Origin: Sporosarcina jiandibaonis
GTDB taxonomy: Bacteria; Bacillota; Bacilli; Bacillales_A; Planococcaceae
Reading direction: 5' to 3'
NCBI RefSeq assembly: GCF_013184495.1
Contig: NZ_JAAOIY010000006.1
Location: 1 to 64,000, forward strand
Length of the DNA: 64,000 nt
Part shown: positions 24,762 through 33,307 of the stretch, piece by piece
Layout of the letters: each line of letters starts with the position of its first letter
Numbering within the stretch: position 1 is the stretch's first letter
Position numbers and translations under genes: made by a program
The notes under the pieces: model-generated
Told to the model about the DNA's origin: nothing
Database searches by the model: none
What the model saw: only the letters and a program-made list of their open reading frames with translations

Positions 24762-25500
24762 ACCAACACTTAGTGACATCGTAAAAAAGCAATTCCGTTT
24801 TAAATTGAATGCAAATGCAGCTTCATTTTCTACCTTTGTCCTTCTACAAGCAGGTGCAATTGTTTTGTCAATTGTTGGAACCAATAGTAGTTTTTTCTAT
24901 TCATCGGATGAATCTTTAGTTACGATCATTACGCTGTCCAATGATACGAATATCGTAATCGCAATGGTTTGGGCATTCGTTCTTGGAATCATGCTAACAA
25001 CTCGCAATAAACAGAGCGAATCCTTCTCATTCGTCTCAACACGACTCAGCAATCACCTATCCAATTTCCTGTTCATGCTTTTCTCTTCGCTAATCGCGGG
25101 GATTAGTGCGGTGCTGTCCGGTTCCGCCATTAAACTATTTGGATTTATATTCCATGGGGAGATGGTCGTTCACTCATCTTCAATCGTAGATAACCCGAAT
25201 AACTTATTATTACAACTGGTTACCGCTTTTGCTTATATTTTATTACTCTTTTTAATTGGTTACTCAATTAGTTCACTAGTTCAAACCAATAAAATTTTCA
25301 TCGCCCTATTCGCGTTAATATGGATTCTAGCCACATCTATGAATGGGTCTTGGAACGGTCCAGAATATGCATTGGCTATTATTAAATTCTTCGGGTCTGA
25401 ACGTTCCATCCTGCTATTTACACTAAAATTCATCGTAGCAATTCTCGGCCTATTTGTGATTTCGACGCTTATTACGAACAGATCAGAGGTGAGAAATTAA
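24745..25500 (+). CDS. ABC transporter membrane subunit
   Basis: A hydrophobic protein of about 251 residues with six predicted membrane segments (for example FSTFVLLQAGAIVLSIVG, IVIAMVWAFVLGIML, FLFMLFSSLIAGISAVLSG, LVTAFAYILLLFLIGYSI, FIALFALIWILATSM and FIVAILGLFVISTLI). It has no clear similarity that I can name but sits between an ABC ATPase and another membrane protein, which identifies it as the permease. The ATG at 24745 follows AAAGGAGGAATTG and overlaps the ATPase gene by 17 bp. Confidence 0.75.
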   Translation: MMYLNEPTLSDIVKKQFRFKLNANAASFSTFVLLQAGAIVLSIVGTNSSFFYSSDESLVTIITLSNDTNIVIAMVWAFVLGIMLTTRNKQSESFSFVSTRLSNHLSNFLFMLFSSLIAGISAVLSGSAIKLFGFIFHGEMVVHSSSIVDNPNNLLLQLVTAFAYILLLFLIGYSISSLVQTNKIFIALFALIWILATSMNGSWNGPEYALAIIKFFGSERSILLFTLKFIVAILGLFVISTLITNRSEVRN

Positions 25501-26264
25501 TGGGCATTAATCTACTTCCTATTATTCTAATCATTATTATCGTGTTAGTCCTCGCCTATCAAATGACGAAGTCTAATAATCAAAAAGCTGCTTTCGTCAT
25601 TAAAAGAAATGTGCACTTTAAGCTAGTAGCGTTCTTCATCGTATTCTTAATTATGACTACAGTTGTTACTGAGATATTTTATTCAAAGATAAATTCGGCT
25701 ACTCCGCCTGATAAAATCGAAAATCATTATGACGAAGAATACAATTCATCTATACCGCTTGAGGAGACCGAAAATTATCATGAAGAATATAATTCAATCG
25801 AATACCAAATCATGAACCACGAAGACATCGATTCTGATTTATTACTTGAAAAAAGAACGCATCCAGCCGGGCAGACGTTAACGATTCAATGGGAGCATGA
25901 TTTCTATGAAGGCAATAGCCCATTCATTTATATTGAGCGGAAACAAACCGGTGATCAAAGGATTGAGGAGTTCCTCTATAAACCGCTTCTTATTGTAGAT
26001 GACTATGATTTCTCGAATGCTGTTGATGTAACGAAACCAATTTGGACTGATAATAAAATGACGATCCCAGAAAAGGCAATAAATGATACTACAGTCGCCA
26101 CTTTTTTCTACGATGCGGGCTTAATACAACAACTAATGAAAAGTCGACAGCTGCAATCTACTGGCTATTCCTCTGAATATAGAGCACCTATTATTCACCT
26201 GAAGATTCCTGCAGAATTAGAGATTGTTGATTCGGACGAAGACTATCTTTATTTTGTCGATTAA
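25500..26264 (+). CDS. Membrane protein with extracellular domain, last gene of the GntR-ABC operon
   Basis: A 254-residue protein with two N-terminal membrane segments (LLPIILIIIIVLVLAYQM and LVAFFIVFLIMTTVVTEIF) and an acidic external domain of about 190 residues, which includes a short near-repeat (ENHYDEEYNSS and ENYHEEYNS). I do not recognise the domain. The ATG overlaps the last base of the preceding stop, so translation is probably coupled. It may be an accessory or sensor subunit of the ABC system. A convergent terminator follows. Confidence 0.6.
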   Translation: MGINLLPIILIIIIVLVLAYQMTKSNNQKAAFVIKRNVHFKLVAFFIVFLIMTTVVTEIFYSKINSATPPDKIENHYDEEYNSSIPLEETENYHEEYNSIEYQIMNHEDIDSDLLLEKRTHPAGQTLTIQWEHDFYEGNSPFIYIERKQTGDQRIEEFLYKPLLIVDDYDFSNAVDVTKPIWTDNKMTIPEKAINDTTVATFFYDAGLIQQLMKSRQLQSTGYSSEYRAPIIHLKIPAELEIVDSDEDYLYFVD

Positions 26265-26269
26265 TGACT

Positions 26270-26303
26270 AAAAAACCGGCACCCTTTTTAGGTACCGGTT
26301 TTT
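26270..26303. terminator. Terminator between convergent genes
   Basis: AAAAACCGGCACC and GGTACCGGTTTTT form a stem with one mismatch and A/T runs on both sides. Confidence 0.85.
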
Positions 26304-26311
26304 CCCTTCCT

Positions 26312-26803
26312 TTAATCGCTATAGTAATCATCTTTTTCTCTTTCTATCCAAGCTTTTTCTTCATCGGTCATATTACTTTCATTGCGCGCAAAATCTTCTT
26401 CGGATCCGAATTCAGTTAGCATCGAACGCCTAAAATCAAACTCTTCGGGTATTGTCACATCGTCAAGTACTTCCCTTTCCAAATAACGATGGAATACGGC
26501 CTCTCCTATTCCAATAATGGCTGCTGAGATAAAGGAAGCAGTTCCCAATCCGGCAATAGGTTCAAATAAATAGGATCCCAGGAACCAGAGCATAATGAAT
26601 GCAAGTCCGAAGTCGGCAATGCTCGCTATAACGTTTCCGAATCTCGGCAATATAATTCTGTCGCCAACTATATATGAAACACCGGTTAATAACACACTTG
26701 AAACTATAATATCTCCAAATGTAAATCCGAAAAGCCCGAAAACAATCCATATCACCGCTGTAATCATGATGAATTTAATAATTATCGCTCGTATCGAATT
26801 CAA
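26312..26803 (-). CDS. DUF2512 (YndM-like) membrane protein
   Basis: The protein of about 163 residues has four membrane segments in the first 110 residues (IIIKFIMITAVIWIVFGLFGF, IIVSSVLLTGVSYIVG, IADFGLAFIMLWFLGSYLF, SFISAAIIGIGEAVFHRYL) and an acidic cytoplasmic tail, matching DUF2512, a family of unknown function common in spore formers. The TTG at 26803 (NSIRAIIIKF) lies nine bases after GGGAGG; an ATG at 26827 would place that ribosome site inside the coding region. The gene diverges from the SASP-like gene. Confidence 0.78.
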   Translation of the reverse strand: MNSIRAIIIKFIMITAVIWIVFGLFGFTFGDIIVSSVLLTGVSYIVGDRIILPRFGNVIASIADFGLAFIMLWFLGSYLFEPIAGLGTASFISAAIIGIGEAVFHRYLEREVLDDVTIPEEFDFRRSMLTEFGSEEDFARNESNMTDEEKAWIEREKDDYYSD

Positions 26804-26909
26804 TTTAAAATTCCTCCCTCCTCCCATCTAACAATATGTAAATATTGTTCTCTATACGGAGGAATCTATACTCTTTAGCTATTTCGAATGAAATTTTGTC
26901 TTCATTTTA

Positions 26910-26939
26910 TGGATAAAACTTATTTTCATGCACATAGTA
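26910..26939 (+). promoter_or_regulatory. Candidate sigma-G (forespore) promoter
   Basis: TGGATA at 26910-26915, 17-bp spacer, CATAGTA at 26933-26939. This fits the sigma-G pattern (TGAATA, 17-18 bp, CATACTA) with one mismatch per box and lies just upstream of the SASP-like gene. Confidence 0.55.
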
Positions 26940-26961
26940 AAGGATACGGAGGTGAATATCC

Positions 26962-27153
26962 ATGACAAACAACAATAACAGAAACCCGAACAGATGCCGT
27001 GATGAAGTTTCATGTAACAACAATCAAGACGAGAACAGAAACCGTGTTGAGTTCGGAACTGAAATTGACGTGAATCAAATGAAGAATCGAAACAAGAATA
27101 ACAGGTCGCAGCGGACTAATAATAATTTAGACCCGCGCGACAATCGCTTCTAA
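26962..27153 (+). CDS. Small Asn-rich protein, probable gamma-type small acid-soluble spore protein
   Basis: A 63-residue protein in which about a third of the residues are Asn, with many Arg and Gln. The segment EFGTEIDVNQMKNRNKNN resembles the repeat of gamma-type SASPs (FGTEF..ETD.Q.VR.QN in B. subtilis SspE). Gamma SASPs are an amino-acid store in the spore core and are not DNA-bound. It differs from typical members in having one repeat and two cysteines. The ATG at 26962 follows GGAGGTGAATATCC, and a sigma-G-like promoter lies upstream, which supports expression in the forespore. The assignment is an inference. Confidence 0.5.
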   Translation: MTNNNNRNPNRCRDEVSCNNNQDENRNRVEFGTEIDVNQMKNRNKNNRSQRTNNNLDPRDNRF

Positions 27154-27185
27154 TTTGATTTGTGAAATGGATAATCATCATCTTG

Positions 27186-27217
27186 CCGGCAGAGGATAAA
27201 GTCTCTGCCGGTTTTAT
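27186..27217. terminator. Terminator between convergent genes
   Basis: CCGGCAGAG and CTCTGCCGG form a perfect stem followed by TTTTATTTTTT on the plus strand, closing the SASP-like gene. Confidence 0.85.
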
Positions 27218-28140
27218 TTTTTATCGGGCGGCATGTCTGCTTCATTTTCGATTTTACTACCTGCAATCGAAATTTGCGTGACGCCAATCAGCATGACACC
27301 CGCGCCGACTAATTGCCAAACACCTAGTACGTGTCCGAACCAGATCATCGAAATGATAATTGCAGTCAACGGTTCGAAACTTGATAATATACTTGTTTCG
27401 ATAGCCGTAATGTATTTCATGCTGGCGAGAAACAAGATAAATGCGCCTGTCCCGACAATAATGACGAGAAATAGCATGAGGGCCGTTTTCCAATCAGTCA
27501 GCAAATAGCTTTGCTTAACAACCGTCACGGGATTCACGATGAGTAATGCAACTCCGCCAATCAGCATCGCCCACCCGACAGAAACAAGGACACCCCACTC
27601 CTGCATGAGCCGCGACGGATAAAGCGTGTAAAATGAAAATGTGAAACCAAGTACAATCCCCCACAAAACGGTTCCTTTACTTATCGTTAATCCCGATAAT
27701 GATCCATTCGTTAACAAGAAAAACAAGCCGATCAACGTGACAAACATTCCTGCTACTTGAGCGATAGGAGGCAATTTACGGTGCATCCATGAAACATATA
27801 AAATGATATAGATTGGCGCTAGAAATTGAAAAAGTGTCGCAATGACTGCGCTGCTCACATTGATCGTTGCAACAAATGTGTATTGAACGCCTAGCATTCC
27901 AACGACACCGAATATAAGCAATTGGCGAGCCCATAATTTTGAGCGCCAAGGCAAAGTAATTGGGTTTCCTTGTATTTTCAACATCGATAATAACAAAACG
28001 CCTGCAAAAAGGAGTCGAATGACAAGCATAAATGATACGGTCATCTCGGTATTGGCCAATAACCACTCTATCATCGGTCCTGTTGCTCCCCACAACATTG
28101 CCCCAGCGATTATCATAGCAATCCCTTTTAGTCTGCTCAT
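27214..28140 (-). CDS. EamA-family (drug/metabolite superfamily) transporter
   Basis: The 308-residue protein has ten predicted transmembrane helices in two EamA repeats (about residues 5-140 and 155-295), with GAMLWGATGPMIEWLL at the start and ETSILSSFEPLTAIIISMIWFG in the second repeat, both characteristic. Such carriers export amino acids or other metabolites; the substrate here is unknown. The ATG at 28140 follows AAGAGGAGGAATGCAAA. It is a single-gene unit. Confidence 0.88.
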   Translation of the reverse strand: MSRLKGIAMIIAGAMLWGATGPMIEWLLANTEMTVSFMLVIRLLFAGVLLLSMLKIQGNPITLPWRSKLWARQLLIFGVVGMLGVQYTFVATINVSSAVIATLFQFLAPIYIILYVSWMHRKLPPIAQVAGMFVTLIGLFFLLTNGSLSGLTISKGTVLWGIVLGFTFSFYTLYPSRLMQEWGVLVSVGWAMLIGGVALLIVNPVTVVKQSYLLTDWKTALMLFLVIIVGTGAFILFLASMKYITAIETSILSSFEPLTAIIISMIWFGHVLGVWQLVGAGVMLIGVTQISIAGSKIENEADMPPDKK

Positions 28141-28239
28141 TTTGCATTCCTCCTCTTACAAATTCAAGAATTAAATGATTTTTTTGGCAATCTTCATTAT
28201 AATGATAATATAGAACGTCGGGAAAGGGGTAAATGAACT

Positions 28240-29895
28240 TTGGATTATGAAAAACTCACTCAAGATTTACCTAATATTTTAAAAAGCCTTGAACAATATT
28301 ATATGACAACCTATTTAGATGCTAGCGGCGCTATTACGTATACGAATAATTTGTTCTTGCAAACTAGTAAATGGACGCCGAAGCGGGTTTTAGGGAAAAC
28401 GATTTGGCAGATGTTTCCTGACACAACTGCAGGACAAGACCAAGCCCATCTTATATGGACGGAGCTCTCTTCCGGAAATGTCTGGTCGGGCATGGTTGAA
28501 AAAGTAAACCGTTTAGGCGAACAATACTTTGTCAACATGACGGCAATTCCGATTCAACATGAAGACGAAGGACTTGTTTCGATAGTCCTTTTTGAAATGG
28601 ATATTACCGAAGATGTTCAACTTCGTGATCGACTCGAAAAAATTGCTTACATTGATCATGAAACGGGTTTAATGAGTCGACATAGTTTAGAGTCTACTGT
28701 TAATAGACTAATCGCGAATAACGATCACTTCACTTTCGTGTATATCACAATTGACCATTTTTACACACTTAAAGACCTTCATTCTGACGAGGAAGCGAAA
28801 GAAATTATTAAATCTTTCACAAATCGGATGAAACGATTTTTCAAGGATGATTCAATCGCTCGTATCGGCATAAATGAATTTGTCGTTCTTACCCAGTTTG
28901 GTAGTTGGTATGTTGAAAGTTTTCTAGATTTCCTTAAAATGCATCCCATTTATATTAATAATACAGCATTAGAGTTATCTGTGAGCGGTGGAATTGTCCG
29001 CTTTCCAGAAGATCAATCTACATATCCGCATTTGATGAAAACCGCTTTGACGGCTACAAGAGAAACCATCGATGAAGGCGGCGGGAGAATTAGAACGCTG
29101 TCGACCGCTTCACATAAAAAGTTGAATAGAAAAGCATTAATTGATCGAAAGCTTCAGACAGCATTACTGGAAAATGAGTTGCAAGTCGTTTATCAACCAC
29201 AAGTAGATATTTCCACTGGCAAAGTAATTTTATACGAAGCGCTAGTACGGTGGAATAATAGTGAACTTGGCACCGTTTCTCCTGATGAACTCATACCAGT
29301 TGCTGAGGAAAATGGTTTAATCGATAAGATCGGTGCGTTCGTTCTTAAAGAAGCGGCAGGGCTCGCGGCAAAGTGGCATGCAGAAGGCCATAATCTCAAG
29401 ATTTCAGTGAACTCTTCTGTACGCGAATTTAATAATCCTAACTTTAAAAAGGAATTTATGCAAATTCTAAACAAAGCCACGTGTCCACCTTCTTTAATTC
29501 AACTTGAAATTACTGAGAAGTTTGCTTTCAAGGCAGAAGAAGAAAGTTCTATTTTTCGGCAGATGAACGATTTGCAAAGTGAAGGGATCGAGTTTGCCCT
29601 CGATGATTTCGGAACAGGCTATGCATCGTTTCGTTATATGCAAGACTTGCCAATATCAAAGATTAAGATTGATAAATTATTTATCCAATCGATTACAACG
29701 AGCGAACAAACAAAAAAGCTTGTCGAAGGCATGATTCAATTCGGAAAGTCAATGGGATTCTACGTCATTGCCGAAGGTGTCGAAACGAAAGTGCAATTCA
29801 GGATTTTAGAAGAGATGGGTATCGATGCCGTGCAAGGCTATTATTTAGGGCTTCCGACATCCGTGCAAAATATTAATCTACCTCTTAGTAAATAA
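28240..29895 (+). CDS. PAS-GGDEF-EAL protein, probable cyclic-di-GMP phosphodiesterase
   Basis: A 551-residue protein: PAS sensor (about 15-130), GGDEF domain (about 135-290) and EAL domain (about 298-545). The GGDEF motif is replaced by GINEF (residues 210-214), so diguanylate cyclase activity is unlikely. The EAL domain keeps YEALVRW (E333), VNSS, LEITE, DDFGTGY (455-461), EGVET and QGYYLG, so phosphodiesterase activity is expected, with PAS and the decayed GGDEF as control modules. No membrane segment is visible. The start is the TTG at 28240 downstream of GGGAAAGGGG. A strong terminator follows. Confidence 0.88.
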   Translation: MDYEKLTQDLPNILKSLEQYYMTTYLDASGAITYTNNLFLQTSKWTPKRVLGKTIWQMFPDTTAGQDQAHLIWTELSSGNVWSGMVEKVNRLGEQYFVNMTAIPIQHEDEGLVSIVLFEMDITEDVQLRDRLEKIAYIDHETGLMSRHSLESTVNRLIANNDHFTFVYITIDHFYTLKDLHSDEEAKEIIKSFTNRMKRFFKDDSIARIGINEFVVLTQFGSWYVESFLDFLKMHPIYINNTALELSVSGGIVRFPEDQSTYPHLMKTALTATRETIDEGGGRIRTLSTASHKKLNRKALIDRKLQTALLENELQVVYQPQVDISTGKVILYEALVRWNNSELGTVSPDELIPVAEENGLIDKIGAFVLKEAAGLAAKWHAEGHNLKISVNSSVREFNNPNFKKEFMQILNKATCPPSLIQLEITEKFAFKAEEESSIFRQMNDLQSEGIEFALDDFGTGYASFRYMQDLPISKIKIDKLFIQSITTSEQTKKLVEGMIQFGKSMGFYVIAEGVETKVQFRILEEMGIDAVQGYYLGLPTSVQNINLPLSK

Positions 29896-29979
29896 GGTTA
29901 AACTTCAATAAACGGTTTACAAAAGAATACAGTTCAATTCTTACCCATTAGGAAGCTTTATAGCTCGTTAATAAGAGAT

Positions 29980-30024
29980 AATAACGGAATACTCCGCATA
30001 GTATATGGAGTATTCCGTTATTTT
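29980..30024 (+). terminator. Rho-independent terminator
   Basis: AATAACGGAATACTCC and GGAGTATTCCGTTATT make a perfect 16-bp stem with an 11-base loop, followed by TTG-TTGG. It closes the PAS-GGDEF-EAL unit. Confidence 0.85.
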
Positions 30025-30130
30025 GTTGGCCCATAATTATAAATTTACTAAAAAGTGTCGATTTTCAGGTTTTTTTGTAGTAATATTGGGACGGGAGAAA
30101 AAATAATAGATTAAAAGGGGGATTTTCCAT

Positions 30131-31447
30131 ATGAAAGTTTTAACTAGATGGTCGAATACGATTATGGAACGGTATTTGCCAGACCCATATGTCTTTGTCG
30201 CGATTTTGACATTGCTCGTATTCGTGCTCGGCGTCGGGCTGACTGATTCGAGTCCGCTTGATATGGTCGTGCATTGGGGAGATGGTTTTTGGGGGCTTCT
30301 CTCATTTACTATGCAAATGGTCATTGTTCTTGTTGCAGGTTATGTTCTAGCAATCAGCCCCGTGTTCAAAAAGTTGCTGAGCACGTTAGCAAATCTTGCG
30401 AAATCACCCGGTTCCGCAATCCTGCTAGTTTCGTTCGTATCGTTGATTGCTTGTTGGATTAATTGGGGATTCGGGCTCGTAATCGGCGCACTTTTTGCGA
30501 AAGAAATCGCGAAAAAGGTTACAACGGTGGATTACCGCCTATTGATTGCAAGCGCTTACTCAGGCTTCATCATTTGGCACGGTGGACTAGCCGGGTCGAT
30601 TCCGCTTTCCGTCGCGACTGCGGATCATCCATTTGCGGGGATCATGGGTGTCGTTCCGACGTCTGAAACAATTTTCTCAACTTATAATATCATTATCGTT
30701 ATTGCACTAATTATTTCAGTGCCGCTTTTGAACCGCTTCATGATGCCGAAACCGGAAGAGACGTTTTCTATCGATCCGAAGTTATTGGAAGATGAAATTG
30801 AAATTGAAGAAAAGAAAGATAGAATTACACCTGCGGACAGGCTTGAAAACAGCGTCTTGCTATCAATGCTGATTGGCGCTCTCGGTCTCGTTTATCTTGT
30901 ACAGCATTTCGCTACTAAAGGATTCGATCTTAACTTAAATATCGTAAACTTGATTTTCTTTATCCTAGGAATTGTTTTTCACGGAACACCGAAACGTTTC
31001 CTTGCGGCAATTGCGACTGCGGTCAAAACGGCTGGCGGAATCATATTCCAGTTCCCGTTCTATGCAGGAATCATGGGCATGATGGTTGCATCGGGGCTAG
31101 CGGGTGTCATGTCCGAATGGTTCGTTAGCATTTCAACTGCAGAAACGTTTCCGCTGTTCACGTTTTATGCGGCAGGTCTTGTGAACTTTTTTGTTCCATC
31201 AGGCGGTGGACAGTGGGCGGTGCAAGCACCAATCATGCTTGATGCAGCTCAAACACTCGGCGTTAGCTATTCGAAAACCGCGATGGCTATTGCATGGGGC
31301 GATGCGTGGACAAATATGATTCAACCATTCTGGGCGCTGCCAGCACTTGCAATCGCTGGCCTTCGCGCGAAAGATATCATGGGTTACTGTGTGTTTGTTC
31401 TTTTACTAAGCGGTATCGTGATTAGCATTGGCTTGTTTTTCTTTTAA
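30131..31447 (+). CDS. atoE: Short-chain fatty acid transporter, AtoE family
   Basis: The 438-residue membrane protein matches AtoE-type carriers for acetoacetate, butyrate and similar acids. Characteristic stretches are RYLPDPYVFVAILTLLVFVLG near the start, CWINWGFGLVIGALFAKEIAK, YSGFIIWHGGLAGSIPL, and FFVPSGGGQWAVQAPIM near residue 360. About twelve hydrophobic helices are visible. The ATG at 30131 follows AAAAGGGGATTTTCCAT. Genes for CoA transferase or thiolase (atoDAB) are not adjacent, so the substrate is inferred from the family only. Confidence 0.88.
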   Translation: MKVLTRWSNTIMERYLPDPYVFVAILTLLVFVLGVGLTDSSPLDMVVHWGDGFWGLLSFTMQMVIVLVAGYVLAISPVFKKLLSTLANLAKSPGSAILLVSFVSLIACWINWGFGLVIGALFAKEIAKKVTTVDYRLLIASAYSGFIIWHGGLAGSIPLSVATADHPFAGIMGVVPTSETIFSTYNIIIVIALIISVPLLNRFMMPKPEETFSIDPKLLEDEIEIEEKKDRITPADRLENSVLLSMLIGALGLVYLVQHFATKGFDLNLNIVNLIFFILGIVFHGTPKRFLAAIATAVKTAGGIIFQFPFYAGIMGMMVASGLAGVMSEWFVSISTAETFPLFTFYAAGLVNFFVPSGGGQWAVQAPIMLDAAQTLGVSYSKTAMAIAWGDAWTNMIQPFWALPALAIAGLRAKDIMGYCVFVLLLSGIVISIGLFFF

Positions 31448-31460
31448 TTGGTAATCCTTC

Positions 31461-31494
31461 AAACGTCCGGGAGTAAAATCCGGGACGTTTTTTT
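31461..31494 (+). terminator. Rho-independent terminator
   Basis: AAACGTCCGG and CCGGGACGTTT form a stem with one bulge followed by TTTTT, 13 bp after the atoE stop. Confidence 0.88.
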
Positions 31495-31509
31495 GATTTC
31501 ACAGAACTA

Positions 31510-31534
31510 GTTTACTCTTTTTATATCGGGGAAT
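31510..31534 (+). promoter_or_regulatory. Candidate sigma-B (general stress) promoter
   Basis: GTTTAC at 31510-31515, 13-bp spacer, GGGAAT at 31529-31534. This matches the sigma-B consensus (GTTTAA, 12-15 bp, GGGTAT) closely and lies 29 bp before the SDR gene, whose family is sigma-B controlled in B. subtilis. Confidence 0.65.
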
Positions 31535-31562
31535 AATTCTTTTATAAGAGGAGGGTTTCGAG

Positions 31563-32444
31563 ATGACAAACAACAAATACGAAAAAGCGGACGAACAAGT
31601 CCAGAAACAAACACAAGATCAGCAGCCCGGCATTGAAGCAGAGATGGAGCCTGCTCCCATTTACGATGATGAGAATTACAAAGGTTCCGGGAAGTTAAAA
31701 GGAAAAAATGCACTAATCACGGGAGGCGATAGCGGAATCGGACGCGCGGTGGCCATCGCTTATGCGAAAGAAGGCGCAAACGTCGCGATTGGCTATCTTG
31801 ATGAAAACGAAGATGTCGATGCGGATAAAACGGTGAAACTTATAGAGGAACACGGAGTTAAAGCAGTTAAAATTCGTCTCGATATTAGCGAAGAAGAAAA
31901 TTGCGAACGGATCATTGATGATGTTGTTAATGAGTTTGGCGGTATCAACATTCTTGTCAATAATGCCGGCAAGCAGTTTCCGCAAGATGACATCGCTAAT
32001 ATTTCAGAAGACCAGCTGCGCGAAACTTTTGAAACAAATTTCTTCGGTTTGTTTTATTTAACGAAGGCGGCATTAAAACATATGACTGACGGAGATGCCA
32101 TTATCAACACTTCTTCTGTGACAGCCTATAACGGTTCCCCTGGTTTACTGGATTATTCGGCAACAAAGGGCGCGATCACTTCTTTCACGCGATCACTTGC
32201 GCTTAATTTAGCGGATAAAGGGATACGCGTCAATGCAGTTGCGCCAGGACCGATTTGGACGCCACTAATCCCAGCGACATTTGATGGTGAAAAAGTTAAA
32301 CAGCATGGATCAGATACTCCAGCGAAGCGTCGCGGACAGCCTGCGGAAAATTCCCCAGCTTATGTATTTTTAGCCTCTAACGATTCGAGTTATATGACTG
32401 GACAAACAATTCATATTGACGGCGGTGTTTTTGTAGGATCCTGA
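31563..32444 (+). CDS. SDR-family oxidoreductase, general-stress type
   Basis: A 293-residue short-chain dehydrogenase with the N-terminal extension typical of the YdaD/YhdF/GS39 group (about 45 residues rich in Gln, Glu and Pro). The Rossmann motif is GGDSGIGRAVA near residue 54, then NNAGKQ near 137, the catalytic Ser in SSVTAYNGSPG and the YxxxK pair in LLDYSATKGA. The cofactor is NAD(P)H; the substrate is unknown. The ATG at 31563 follows AAGAGGAGGGTTTCGAG. A sigma-B-like promoter suggests induction by stress. Confidence 0.9.
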   Translation: MTNNKYEKADEQVQKQTQDQQPGIEAEMEPAPIYDDENYKGSGKLKGKNALITGGDSGIGRAVAIAYAKEGANVAIGYLDENEDVDADKTVKLIEEHGVKAVKIRLDISEEENCERIIDDVVNEFGGINILVNNAGKQFPQDDIANISEDQLRETFETNFFGLFYLTKAALKHMTDGDAIINTSSVTAYNGSPGLLDYSATKGAITSFTRSLALNLADKGIRVNAVAPGPIWTPLIPATFDGEKVKQHGSDTPAKRRGQPAENSPAYVFLASNDSSYMTGQTIHIDGGVFVGS

Positions 32445-32455
32445 TTTGAAATGAA

Positions 32456-32500
32456 AAGCCCTGTTACACAGTGATTTCTGTGTAACAGGGCTTATTTTAT
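32456..32500. terminator. Terminator between convergent genes
   Basis: AAGCCCTGTTACACA and TGTGTAACAGGGCTT form a perfect 15-bp stem followed by ATTTTATTT on the plus strand. Confidence 0.9.
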
Positions 32501-32532
32501 TTGCAGTGACCACCAGTTCCAGTACCTGGCAT

Positions 32533-33231
32533 TTAGGAAGTGGGTTGCGGGGTGGCCAGCCCTTCCTCGAACGGTTGGACGATGACGAATCCTTCACCCG
32601 AAAACTCCATTTGGAACGACTCTCCGCTTCCCCGCCCCAATAATGTTCTAAAACTGATGTCGGTGCGGAATTCTGGTTGTAAATTACCAGACCATGCTAC
32701 CGTCGCATTCGGATCTGTAATAACTGGTTCGCCAGGTTTAACGAGCAATGTTAACGGCTCGTAATGTGAAGTGATAGCTATTTTTCCTCGGCCTCTCAAG
32801 TTCACATTGAATAATCCGCCGGACAAGACACCAGCCATCTTCCGCATTAAATTGATATCCCATTCAATGTTTGGTTCAAAAGCAAGTAGATCATTGCCGT
32901 TCACTGTGATGGATTCGTTGTTCAAATCGAAAATCGTAATTTTCTTTCCTTGATCCGCCAAATAGAGTCGACCGTTTCCTGTCGCTTTCATTAAAGACGT
33001 TCCTTCTCCGGTAAATGCTTTTTTGAACATCTTCCCGAGGCCATGCTCTAACATTCTTTCGCGTTCGAACTTGATTTTCCCAGCGTATGAAATCATCGAA
33101 CCGGTTTTCGCCCATACAAGGTCATTTAAATTCACTTCTAAGATTCGTGGAGTTTCGAGTTCAAAAAATTCATTTCCCCGCTCATCTTGCTTCGTCTGGC
33201 GAATAAATTCATCAATGGTATATTTGCTCAT
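32533..33231 (-). CDS. AIM24-family protein
   Basis: The 232-residue protein matches the AIM24 family (TRAP-like beta fold), with LEVNLNDLVWAKTGSMISYAG near residue 30, GTSLMKATGNGRLYLAD, and GLFNVNLRGRGKIAITSHYEPLTLLV plus GRGSGESFQMEFSGEGFVIVQP towards the end. The yeast relative acts in mitochondrial organisation; the bacterial role is unknown. No signal peptide is present. The ATG at 33231 follows GTGAAAGGGGATTGGGTCG. It is a single-gene unit. Confidence 0.88.
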   Translation of the reverse strand: MSKYTIDEFIRQTKQDERGNEFFELETPRILEVNLNDLVWAKTGSMISYAGKIKFERERMLEHGLGKMFKKAFTGEGTSLMKATGNGRLYLADQGKKITIFDLNNESITVNGNDLLAFEPNIEWDINLMRKMAGVLSGGLFNVNLRGRGKIAITSHYEPLTLLVKPGEPVITDPNATVAWSGNLQPEFRTDISFRTLLGRGSGESFQMEFSGEGFVIVQPFEEGLATPQPTS

Positions 33232-33307
33232 CGACCCAATCCCCTTTCACATACTACCTTTACATACGTATTCATTAGCTGATAGGTTTCATGCTAAAAA
33301 AGTATAT

